Below, one piece after another: positions 56,792-64,000 of a DNA stretch of 64,000 bases. The position numbers were made by a program, and so were the translations under genes. Under the pieces are notes generated by a model. It ran no database searches, was not told the DNA's origin, and was given only the letters and a program-made list of their open reading frames with translations. Source of the stretch: Cyclobacterium sp. SYSU L10401 (GTDB lineage: Bacteria; Bacteroidota; Bacteroidia; Cytophagales; Cyclobacteriaceae); assembly GCF_010993705.1 (NCBI RefSeq), contig NZ_WOFO01000004.1:1-64000 (forward strand), in the 5' to 3' direction. How positions within the stretch are numbered: the stretch's first letter is position 1; each line of letters opens with the position of its first letter.

Positions 56792-59700
56792 TTAGAAGGT
56801 CACCTGGGCAGACAACGAAACCAATCTGGTTTGTGGATAAGGGGTATAATCTATTCCAGATGATAACAAACTGGTCCTGCTGGAAGCTTCCGGATCCAGT
56901 CCCGTGTAGTTAGTAAACATTAACAAATTGGTACCAGTCAAGGTTAGTTTGGTACTTTGAATGGACTTTCCAACAAACCATTCCAAGGGGAAATTATAGG
57001 ATAAACTAAGATTTTTTAACCTAACAAAATCTCCCGTTTCCAAAAACCGGTCTGACACCATGGTTACAAGCGTGGTGGTATTTCCACCTTGTGAAGGCCT
57101 GGGAATTGTGCTACTTGGGTTTTCAGGTGTCCAGAAACCATTTACCTCGGCAAAGTTTTGAACAAAAGGCACTCCTCTGGCCAAAAGGTTTCTTGCCGTA
57201 TTATAAACCTGGTATCCGCCGGCAAAATCAAAAAACACGGAAAGATTAAAATTCTTATAATTGAAAGTATTATCTATTCCTCCAAAATATTTTGGATGGG
57301 GATTTCCCACAAAGGTCTTGTCGCCTGCATCGAATACTCCATTTCCGTTATTGTCCTTGTACTTGGGATCTCCAGGTACTGCACCAGACCAGCTTGAGGC
57401 TTCATCTTCTTCTCCCAATTGCCAGACCCCATCATATTGCCACATGTAAAAGGATCCAACCGGATGTCCAGCCCTGGATAGATTGGCAGGTTGGTTAGAA
57501 AGAGGGATATTTTGTCCTGGAATTTCCAGTGACTCTCCAATAGAATTTGTACCTATATCCAATACTTCATTTTTATTAAATGAAATATTGAAATTGGTGC
57601 TCCAGGAAATTGCTCCAACAGTGTTTCTCGAATTGACTGAAAATTCGAAGCCGGAATTCAAAACCGAACCCAAATTCACAACAGGATCCTGTGCAACCCC
57701 TGCCGTTAGAGGAATGGGAGTTGAAACCAATAAATCCTGGGAAACACGATTATAATAATCTGCGGTAGCATAAATCCTTCCCTCCAAAATGGAAATGTCA
57801 ATCCCTGCATCAAATTGTTTTGTACTTTCCCATTGTAAAAATGGATTTCCTATATTTTGGGGAGAATTTCCGATGACCAGACTGTTTCCAAATACATAGG
57901 GAGTGGATGCAGCCCGGGTTAGGAATGCAAAATTCCCAATTTCTTGATTTCCTGTAAGTCCATAACTGGTTCTTATTTTAAGGTCATCAATAAAATTGGA
58001 GGATTTAAGGAACTCCTCTTCTGATACCCTCCAGGCGATGGATCCGGACGGAAAAACGCCAAACCTTGTGGAGGGACCAAATTTTGAGGAGCCATCCCGC
58101 CTTACTGTTCCTGTTAATAGTAATTTATCATTATAGGAATAGTTTGCCCTGAAAAAGGAGGAAATTAATCCGGAACTTACCTTTGATCCATTGGCATTGA
58201 AGTTAATCTGGTTCGAGAGTTGATTTAAGGAATTATTGACCGTTCCTGAACCTGATATTGAATTGTTATTAAAGATAAACTGCTGGGCAGAAAATCCAGC
58301 TAATAATTTAAAATCATGGCTATTTATTCTTTTCTCATAATTTGCGGTAACATCGGATACCCAATTGATTTCCTGTCTATTGGGCACAGTAACGCTTCCT
58401 TCCGGGCGCGTGAATCTCCCAATTTGGTAAACCGGCATGTAAGTATAGCCACTGCCCAATATCAAATCCCCTCCAACATTAGCCGAAATGGTTAGATCAT
58501 CCATGGGCTTGAAATCAAACCTGGTGTTTCCCATTAATCGGGTTACATCTTCCTCCCGGGTAGGCAACAAGAGATCTATCAAAGGATTATCATTGGCACC
58601 AAAATAAGGGGCAGCAGTTGTATTGATGGCGGTCAAATTGCCATTATCATCATATGCTGGCGTGTAGGAATGTTGAAAAGCCAAACTTCGGTATCCGGTG
58701 GATCCCCAGTTATCATTATTCTGAACATTCTGTTTTTGATGGCTTCCGGTCATATTCGTAGATACCTTTAACCACTTATTGATTTCAGAACTTACATTCA
58801 ATCTTAAAAACCAGGTTTTTAAATCAGAGTTAATGAGCGTCCCTTTCCTGTCCAGATAGGAAACAGATCCTGAAAATTGGGTTTTTTCAGATCCTCCGCT
58901 AAAACCAAGATTGTAATTTTGCCTTACCCCTGTCTGAGTTCCCAGTTCCTGCCAATCGTTATCTACCTGCCAGGAAGGGTGACCAGGATCATCATATACG
59001 GAAATATTCCGGTTTGAATTTTTAAAAGCTTCTACAAACAAAGCCCTTTGCTCCTGTGAACTCATTACATCAAACCTTCGGGTGATTTCTTCTAAGCCAA
59101 TATCTGCATTGAAGGTGAATTGAGTTTTACCTGCCTGACCCTTTTTGGTCGTGATGATGACTACGCCATTGGCAGCTCTTGCCCCGTATATTGCCGTTGC
59201 TGAGGCATCTTTAAGAATATCTATGGCTGTGATGTCTTTTGGATTGATGGTAGAAAAATCCGAACTGAAAAGCGGTACACCATCCACTACGATTAAGGGA
59301 TCATTACTACCTGTTACAGATCCAATCCCTCTGATGTTGATAGAAAATTTTCCATTGAGGTCTCCTCCTGTTTGCCTCACCTGGACGCCACTGGCCCTTC
59401 CCTGCAATGCATCTTCAAAATTGGCCACAGGTCTGGATTGTAGAAGGTCTTCTGATACCGATGAAACAGAACCAGTAATATCAGCTTTTTTCTGCGTTCC
59501 ATACCCCACCACCACTACTTCCTCTAACGAAGATTGATCCTCCATCAGGGTAATGGACAAGCTGCTTTGGTTTCCTACCGTAATCCGCTGAGATTCATAA
59601 CCGATAAAGGAAACCAACAATACCGCTCCTTCCTCCGCATCCAGGCTGAATTGGCCCTCTATGTCCGTGGCTGTACCCGTATTGGTGCCTTCTATCAGAA

Positions 59701-60157
59701 TGGTAGCACCCGGAATGGGATTCCCATTTTCATCTACCACCGTTCCGGTGATGGGCCTTAGCTCCACATCAGACATAACCTGAACCTTCGGTTGTTCCGT
59801 AGGGACAACATCGATGGTATGGTTCATCTGGCGAAAACCCAATTTTAACTGTTGACTGGCTGTTTTGAGGCGGTCTTCTACCGTGCCTGATTCCGTGTCA
59901 AATTGAATACGCTGGGATTTGTTCAGCTTTTTATTGTCGTAAGCAAACTTAAATGGTGTTTTCCCTTCTATTTCGTTAAAAAATTGCCGGACATTCATTG
60001 AAGAAGCCGATAAGCGGATGGTGACTTCCTCAATGCGCTTGTATTGGCCTTTTGCCTGCATGATACTGGCAAAATTGACCAGCAGCATTTGTAAAATTAA
60101 GCCATATAAAAAGCCTTTGGACAACATGAGTATTGCCTTTAGTAATTTATTTTTCAT
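56792..60157 (-). CDS. SusC/RagA family TonB-linked outer-membrane protein with STN domain (module 3)
   Basis: An 1121-residue TonB-dependent transporter: signal peptide, STN domain (about 45-115), carboxypeptidase-like domain (ITGTVVDENGNPIPGA), SLEEVVVVGYG, plug (LKDASATAIYGARAANGV) and a barrel ending in VSLSAQVTF. It works with the SusD encoded 39 bp downstream. The STN domain should signal to the FecR encoded 148 bp upstream; that gap holds a + strand terminator. Confidence 0.96.
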   Translation of the reverse strand: MKNKLLKAILMLSKGFLYGLILQMLLVNFASIMQAKGQYKRIEEVTIRLSASSMNVRQFFNEIEGKTPFKFAYDNKKLNKSQRIQFDTESGTVEDRLKTASQQLKLGFRQMNHTIDVVPTEQPKVQVMSDVELRPITGTVVDENGNPIPGATILIEGTNTGTATDIEGQFSLDAEEGAVLLVSFIGYESQRITVGNQSSLSITLMEDQSSLEEVVVVGYGTQKKADITGSVSSVSEDLLQSRPVANFEDALQGRASGVQVRQTGGDLNGKFSINIRGIGSVTGSNDPLIVVDGVPLFSSDFSTINPKDITAIDILKDASATAIYGARAANGVVIITTKKGQAGKTQFTFNADIGLEEITRRFDVMSSQEQRALFVEAFKNSNRNISVYDDPGHPSWQVDNDWQELGTQTGVRQNYNLGFSGGSEKTQFSGSVSYLDRKGTLINSDLKTWFLRLNVSSEINKWLKVSTNMTGSHQKQNVQNNDNWGSTGYRSLAFQHSYTPAYDDNGNLTAINTTAAPYFGANDNPLIDLLLPTREEDVTRLMGNTRFDFKPMDDLTISANVGGDLILGSGYTYMPVYQIGRFTRPEGSVTVPNRQEINWVSDVTANYEKRINSHDFKLLAGFSAQQFIFNNNSISGSGTVNNSLNQLSNQINFNANGSKVSSGLISSFFRANYSYNDKLLLTGTVRRDGSSKFGPSTRFGVFPSGSIAWRVSEEEFLKSSNFIDDLKIRTSYGLTGNQEIGNFAFLTRAASTPYVFGNSLVIGNSPQNIGNPFLQWESTKQFDAGIDISILEGRIYATADYYNRVSQDLLVSTPIPLTAGVAQDPVVNLGSVLNSGFEFSVNSRNTVGAISWSTNFNISFNKNEVLDIGTNSIGESLEIPGQNIPLSNQPANLSRAGHPVGSFYMWQYDGVWQLGEEDEASSWSGAVPGDPKYKDNNGNGVFDAGDKTFVGNPHPKYFGGIDNTFNYKNFNLSVFFDFAGGYQVYNTARNLLARGVPFVQNFAEVNGFWTPENPSSTIPRPSQGGNTTTLVTMVSDRFLETGDFVRLKNLSLSYNFPLEWFVGKSIQSTKLTLTGTNLLMFTNYTGLDPEASSRTSLLSSGIDYTPYPQTRLVSLSAQVTF

Positions 60158-60250
60158 AATTTTGGATGTTTATTGGAATTTGATTTCAATAAGCCTGGTC
60201 TTTTGATGGCCCCATTCCCCAATGTACACCATCATCAGACCAGTCCTGAG

Positions 60251-60279
60251 CCGGTTGGTTTTTACCAGCCGGTTTTTTT
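60251..60279 (+). terminator. Plus-strand intrinsic terminator between fecR and susC (module 3)
   Basis: An 8-bp stem (ccggttgg/ccagccgg, one G-T pair), a six-base T-rich loop and seven T follow each other. The neighbouring genes run on the minus strand. As in modules 1 and 2, the T-run is on the + strand side only. Confidence 0.75.
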
Positions 60280-60305
60280 ATGGAGCGTGTATCATTACCA
60301 TACTT

Positions 60306-61343
60306 TTACAATTTTATGTGAACAACTTTTTCTTCTATATTGAATTGGAAGCCCTGTATGTAAGCCATACTACGCAATACATCTTCCAGGCTCTGTTCCT
60401 TGTAATCCCCCGAAAACTCCCAGGCGACGGGTTTCGAACCTTGCACGTGGAACGCTACCCCGTACCAGTTTTCCAGTGTTTGCATAACCTCTTCCAGTGA
60501 GGCCCGGTCAAACCGGATCCAACCGTCCCTCCAGGCCAGCACCACATTCGAATCAAAATTACTTACTTTGTTTCTTCCCGTCTGTCCATCGTGATGCAGG
60601 GCCTCGCCCGGCTCCAGCCAAACCGGATCGGCCAGGGCTTTTTCTGTTACTTTCACCGACCCGGAAACCAGGGAAATATCAATGTTGGACCCCTCTAGGT
60701 TGCGGATATTGAAGGTGGTACCCAATACGGTGGTCACCAACCCATTGGTTTCTACCCGAAAGGGCCGTAAACTGTCCTTCTCCACCTCAAAATAGGCCTC
60801 TCCTATCAGCCTAACATTTCGCTCCAGGGAGTCAAACCGCTCCGGAAAGAAGAGGCAACTATTGGCATTCAGCCAAATCCGACTACCATCACCCAAGGTC
60901 AACTGCAATTTTTCTCCCGGCTGGGTGCTCTTTTCGATCCAAACGGTTTCATTAGCCGCTGCCCCGGGTGCCGTATCGGTGGGCATAGGCGATAGCCACC
61001 AGGCCAATCCAAAAGAAAGGAGTAGGATGGCTGCGATGCGATGCATTTGCCCCAGGGGTTGCCAACGGAACGAATGGTCCTTTTTCAAAGCGGATTTTTC
61101 AATCTCCTTTTGCTGTTTTGGTTCACGAAGTAATTCCTGCAAGATAGCCTCCCGGGCCCCTTCGGGAGCTTTGTGCTCCGGATACCGGACCCGGAGTAAA
61201 ATTTCCCTGGCTTTTTTTAACTCCCCCACCTGTCCCGGGTTGGCCACCATCCATTTGGACCAATAGCTGTCCAATTGCTGGTTAGGCTGCTTTACCCAGG
61301 CAATAAATTCCGGGTCAGTCAAAAAATCCTCTTTGGTTTTCAT
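60306..61343 (-). CDS. FecR family anti-sigma factor (module 3)
   Basis: A 345-residue anti-sigma factor with a cytoplasmic N-terminus (1-102), a transmembrane helix (103-118), a FecR domain (about 140-250, LQLTLGDGSRIWLNANSCLFF split) and a DUF4974-type C-terminus (WYGVAFHVQGSKP). The sigma factor that it presumably controls is 817 bp upstream, beyond a repeat-rich spacer. SusC follows 148 bp downstream. Confidence 0.94.
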   Translation of the reverse strand: MKTKEDFLTDPEFIAWVKQPNQQLDSYWSKWMVANPGQVGELKKAREILLRVRYPEHKAPEGAREAILQELLREPKQQKEIEKSALKKDHSFRWQPLGQMHRIAAILLLSFGLAWWLSPMPTDTAPGAAANETVWIEKSTQPGEKLQLTLGDGSRIWLNANSCLFFPERFDSLERNVRLIGEAYFEVEKDSLRPFRVETNGLVTTVLGTTFNIRNLEGSNIDISLVSGSVKVTEKALADPVWLEPGEALHHDGQTGRNKVSNFDSNVVLAWRDGWIRFDRASLEEVMQTLENWYGVAFHVQGSKPVAWEFSGDYKEQSLEDVLRSMAYIQGFQFNIEEKVVHIKL

Positions 61344-61471
61344 GCCGTATTATTTCCTTCTTTACTGTAAATACCAGCAGTCCCCAAAACAACACCTAAA
61401 AAATTTACTTTTTTTAATAAATATTGCAGCATTGAAAAAATGTCCTGTCGCATTCCAAAAATTTTGGACAT

Positions 61472-61558
61472 AAAGACTTAGAGACTGGGGGACTGAGAGA
61501 CTCAGAGACTTAGAGACGAAGAGACGAAGAGATGATGTGGTGATGTGGTGATGTGATA
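61472..61558 (+). repeat. Degenerate short tandem repeat
   Basis: Imperfect units of agagactt/agagactg/agagacgaag type are followed by three copies of gatgtggt. It is low-complexity sequence, not a CRISPR. Confidence 0.8.
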
Positions 61559-61690
61559 ATGGCGTCACTGTGAGGGTGCAGGTGGAGTCAAATCGTATGG
61601 CGGTATCCGCTCCTGCACCCGCGGCAGTCTGTCGGTGTACGTTTGCGTTGGTCGTTTTCTATTTGCCATCTACGGAGGACTTGCGATTTC

Positions 61691-61728
61691 GCTTCGAATC
61701 AGATTGCTGCGCTGCGCTCGCAATGACG
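61691..61728 (+). repeat. Dispersed repeat copy 1
   Basis: gcttcgaatcagattgctgc followed by gctgcgctcgcaatgacg; its twin is at 61885-61922 and a truncated inverted relative (cgtcactgcgaggga) starts near 61757. Confidence 0.8.
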
Positions 61729-61884
61729 GTGTTTTTGGTCGGTATGAGCAGTCTTCGTCACTGCGAGGGAGCGTTTTTGGATAAATAAACCTACGGAAAA
61801 CGCTCAACGCTCCCGCGGCAGTCTGTCGGAATATGTATCCGTACTACCTTATTTATTATCATTCCACAAATTTCTTGGGTGCCC

Positions 61885-61922
61885 GCTTCGAATCAGATTG
61901 CTTCGCTGCGCTCGCAATGACG
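61885..61922 (+). repeat. Dispersed repeat copy 2
   Basis: It differs from copy 1 at 61691 by two bases. Both lie in the non-coding spacer of module 3. Confidence 0.8.
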
Positions 61923-62160
61923 AGTAAGGTAAATTTAAAAACTTAGTCCTCTGTGGTTCTTTGAGTCCTCTGTGACAAAGAATAACGCATCGTATTCCGA
62001 GATTTTTTGACACAAAGCGCACGAACGATGCACAAAGGACACGAAGCATTTTAAAATAAGCCTCTGTGCGCTTTGTGGTTCTTTGAGTCCTTTCGTGACA
62101 AAAAACTGAAACGGGTATCTCGGTTTTAGGAGTCTTTTTAAAGGATCTGATCGAGAAAGA

Positions 62161-62772
62161 TTACCGCAAGGTTTTCCGCAAAAAGGCCAGTGCCTTGTAC
62201 ATCAGGTTACGGGTGGTATGGTCGCTGTCCATTCCCATCAATTCCCGGATCTCGGCATAGGAAAGATCCTCGTAAAAAAAATAATAGATGATTTCTTTCT
62301 TTCTGGGACTTAGTTCGGCAATGGCCTGGTTGAGCTCTTCCATCCTCTCGGCATCCAGCTGCTGATCTATCAGTATCTGCTCGTGGGACAACTCAAACCC
62401 GAACCCTTCCTTCTCCGACAAATCCGCCCGGCGTTGCTCCCATCTGCTCTGTTGCCGATAAAGCTTTCGTTTAAGGCATTTCAATAAATAAAACCGGATA
62501 TGATCCGTAGGCCCCAACTTCTTTCGGAGGTTTTTTAAATCGAAAAACAACTCCTGAATGCCGTCTTTGCTCAGAGATTCATCTCCAGTCAATCGCATGC
62601 CATAGGCAAAAAGTCTATCAAAATACTGTTCGTAAATCTCAATAAAAGCCGCATCGCTGCCATTCCGGAATTGATCCCAAAGGGTGGCATCCGGAATTTT
62701 ATCCGCAGACCGGGTTTTGTTTCTTTCATCAGGGAACTGCTTCGAAACGTTGAATTGAGAGCGAGGCATCAT
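62161..62772 (-). CDS. ECF RNA polymerase sigma factor (module 3)
   Basis: A 203-residue ECF sigma factor. Region 2 lies at about 45-110 (YEQYFDRLFAYGMRL, IQELFFDLKNLRK) and region 4 at about 145-200 (LSPRKKEIIYYFFYEDLSYAEIREL split; SDHTTRNLMYKALAFLRK). It has no hydrophobic tail, unlike the two other sigma factors here. The following FecR gene is 817 bp away. It likely drives the module 3 SusCD operon. Confidence 0.92.
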   Translation of the reverse strand: MMPRSQFNVSKQFPDERNKTRSADKIPDATLWDQFRNGSDAAFIEIYEQYFDRLFAYGMRLTGDESLSKDGIQELFFDLKNLRKKLGPTDHIRFYLLKCLKRKLYRQQSRWEQRRADLSEKEGFGFELSHEQILIDQQLDAERMEELNQAIAELSPRKKEIIYYFFYEDLSYAEIRELMGMDSDHTTRNLMYKALAFLRKTLR

Positions 62773-62904
62773 AGGGTTTATTGGTAATTACAGGATAAAT
62801 TTACCCATTAATAAGGCATTTCCTAATTTTTACCAATTAAAATAGCTCATTTTCCGATTTCAACCTATAACCTTATGTAACACGACATGCAAGCTTTTAA
62901 AGGA

Positions 62905-62934
62905 AGGCGATCACTTTCCGGAAAGTGATCGCCT
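62905..62934. terminator. Perfect 15-bp inverted repeat between the sigma gene and a small membrane protein
   Basis: The stem aggcgatcactttcc pairs with ggaaagtgatcgcct without a loop spacer. It lies 27 bases after the 66-residue minus-strand gene, whose direction it would serve as a terminator; the following bases are T-poor, so an operator or RNA stability element is also possible. Confidence 0.5.
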
Positions 62935-62960
62935 ACTTTTACTATTGTTTGCCGCCTGAT

Positions 62961-63161
62961 CTATTCTTTCGGCTTATTCTGGAATTTTTTAACGGTCCAG
63001 GCAACGGAAAAGGAGACAAATAAACCCGTAAATAGAGCCCAATAGAACCCAAAACTAGTCGGATCCACAGACGCCAATGGATTAACTTTCATCAAGGTAA
63101 ATGCACCTAATAATCCGAAAATCAATGATATTGAATGTTCTTTCCACTTATTGGTTTTCAT
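62961..63161 (-). CDS. Small two-helix membrane protein
   Basis: A 66-residue protein with two hydrophobic segments (about residues 10-26 and 38-56) separated by a short loop, and a basic C-terminus (KKFQNKPKE). No family recognised. It ends just before a perfect inverted repeat and lies 120 bp from the glycine-rich gene on the same strand. Function unknown. Confidence 0.6.
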   Translation of the reverse strand: MKTNKWKEHSISLIFGLLGAFTLMKVNPLASVDPTSFGFYWALFTGLFVSFSVAWTVKKFQNKPKE

Positions 63162-63281
63162 CTGTTTCTAATTGTTTTTTTAACGGTCAAATAGCCTGTC
63201 CCGATATTAAATCGGGAGAATCTCGCATGGTTTATAATCATCCTTCTTTGTGTCGCTTGCGTGATGCTCGATTTCATTTGT

Positions 63282-64000
63282 TTACGCCCTCCAGCAAGAA
63301 TATAATAATGAACCGGCAACCCCAGCTATTGCTCCTTCGATAAAACCCACTGCTCCACCCATAACAGCACCTCCTACACAACCAGAGGCAGTCCCCAATA
63401 AAGGAAATACAACAGTGCCTCCTGCACATCCAATTAAGCCTCCCCGGACAGCCCCATAACCACCATTGATAACAGCACTTCCCCATACTGCCCTCATGTC
63501 TACTCTACAGCGTAAATTAGAAGAATACCCTGATCCTTTAGCCAGCACAGCCATTTGTTCTCCAAACCTGTCCATCCCTCCATTTTCCAAGAAGTCAGCC
63601 AGGGCATAAACTCCGGAACCTATGGCATGTAGTTCCAGCTTTTCCTCGATGGATAAATTACTATCGCTCAAATTATTATGAAAATTTTTAGCCAAAATTT
63701 TCGCCTCCATGTAATCATCTGTTAAAAATAATTCATCCAGAAAGCCCTTAAGGACCATCAATTGCGGGCCACTATACGCCTTTTCCAGGATTTCCACAAA
63801 TTCAGAGGTGTTAGGGTCAATAATAACATTTCTCCCACTGATGTCCTCCAGGTTTTCTGATAAAAACGCCTGGGCATCAAAACTTTCAGCGTAAAAAAAG
63901 TTGTTTCGCCAATGATGAAATGTATTCGCCTGCAAAGATGGTTTATCCAGAAATATACCATTACCCTCTTTCCTTAACGTTTCGTCTAAAGTCCGAATGG
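63282..64000 (-). CDS. Glycine-rich, possibly membrane-inserting protein (5' end outside window)
   Basis: The frame is open to the right-hand edge with no stop, so the start lies outside. At least 238 residues remain. The first part is soluble and helical (HNNLSDSNLSIEEKLELHAI). The last 65 residues are very rich in Gly and Ala with many GxxxG-like steps (GGYGAVRGGLIGCAGG, GGAVMGGAVGFIEGAIAG), as in glycine-zipper peptides and some bacteriocins. A TTG at 63935 is a possible internal start but the codons upstream read well. No recognised family; possibly a contact-dependent or secreted effector, but this is unproven. Confidence 0.6.
   Translation of the reverse strand, partial: IRTLDETLRKEGNGIFLDKPSLQANTFHHWRNNFFYAESFDAQAFLSENLEDISGRNVIIDPNTSEFVEILEKAYSGPQLMVLKGFLDELFLTDDYMEAKILAKNFHNNLSDSNLSIEEKLELHAIGSGVYALADFLENGGMDRFGEQMAVLAKGSGYSSNLRCRVDMRAVWGSAVINGGYGAVRGGLIGCAGGTVVFPLLGTASGCVGGAVMGGAVGFIEGAIAGVAGSLLYSCWRA

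Larger units (their letters stand above)
61344..62160. other. 817-bp repeat-rich spacer between sigma and fecR (module 3)
   Basis: No gene was recognised. The stretch holds an 8-bp-type tandem repeat (61472-61558), two copies of a common Bacteroidota dispersed repeat (61691-61728, 61885-61922), an 18-bp direct repeat (61618-61635, 61812-61829) and an inverted-repeat element with a cacaaagcgcac/gtgcgctttgtg arm pair (about 62010-62080). Short open frames here are repeat-derived. Confidence 0.75.

Noticed and set aside
61472-61560. Possible CRISPR array
   Set aside because: The units are too short (about 8-10 bp), adjoin each other without spacers, and no cas gene is present.

Overview
The window looks like chromosomal DNA of a marine-type Bacteroidota, most likely order Cytophagales (Cyclobacteriaceae-like). 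The basis is three SusC/SusD pairs, FecR-type anti-sigma factors with Bacteroidota ECF sigma factors, a DUF4221 lipoprotein, Bacteroidota-style promoter elements and moderate-to-low GC. The genus is an inference. No plasmid, phage or CRISPR structure was seen.

Layout. 1-5 kb: a tRNA-Asp, a small minus-strand operon (DoxX-like membrane protein, a small HMA-like protein, a DHFR/RibD-like reductase) with a decayed VOC/PhnB-like gene upstream, a divergent GlxA-type AraC regulator, and a DUF4221 lipoprotein. 4.9-6.0 kb: a RAYT-type (IS200/IS605-like) transposase bracketed by inverted, hairpin-forming repeats, followed by a transposase-less copy of the same repeat pair. 6-12.4 kb: sulfatases on both strands, a 5' sialidase fragment and a CPBP membrane protease. 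12.4-62.8 kb: three consecutive minus-strand polysaccharide/sulfate utilisation modules. 62.9-64 kb: a small membrane protein and a glycine-rich protein that runs off the window edge.

Each utilisation module has an ECF sigma factor, a FecR anti-sigma factor, SusC, SusD and downstream enzymes. Module 1 (30.9 to 12.4 kb) ends in a PhoD-like phosphatase, a sulfatase, a PSCyt1/DUF1549/DUF1553 protein, a Gfo/Idh/MocA oxidoreductase and an iduronate-sulfatase-like enzyme. It also has an extra sulfatase and a dead sulfatase lodged between sigma and fecR. Module 2 (49.9 to 31.3 kb) carries four sulfatases, a DUF5703/GH95-like enzyme and a large clan-D-like glycoside hydrolase. Module 3 (62.8 to 50.3 kb) carries three sulfatases and the stub of a fourth. 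In total there are 13 apparently intact sulfatases, all of the cysteine type that needs a formylglycine-generating enzyme, and none is encoded here. The likely logic is that SusC/D import a sulfated oligosaccharide, the substrate signal passes through SusC and FecR to the sigma factor, and periplasmic sulfatases strip sulfate. The few glycosidase-like enzymes and the oxidoreductase then act on the sugars.

The most unusual signals are four. (1) Strong intrinsic terminators pointing the wrong way (+ strand) sit in the fecR-susC gap of all three modules, as expected for antisense RNAs against the susC leaders. (2) Planctomycete-type cytochrome and PhoD genes are embedded in a SusCD operon. (3) A two-sulfatase block is duplicated between modules 2 and 3. 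(4) Several pseudogenes have lost their middles but keep both ends.
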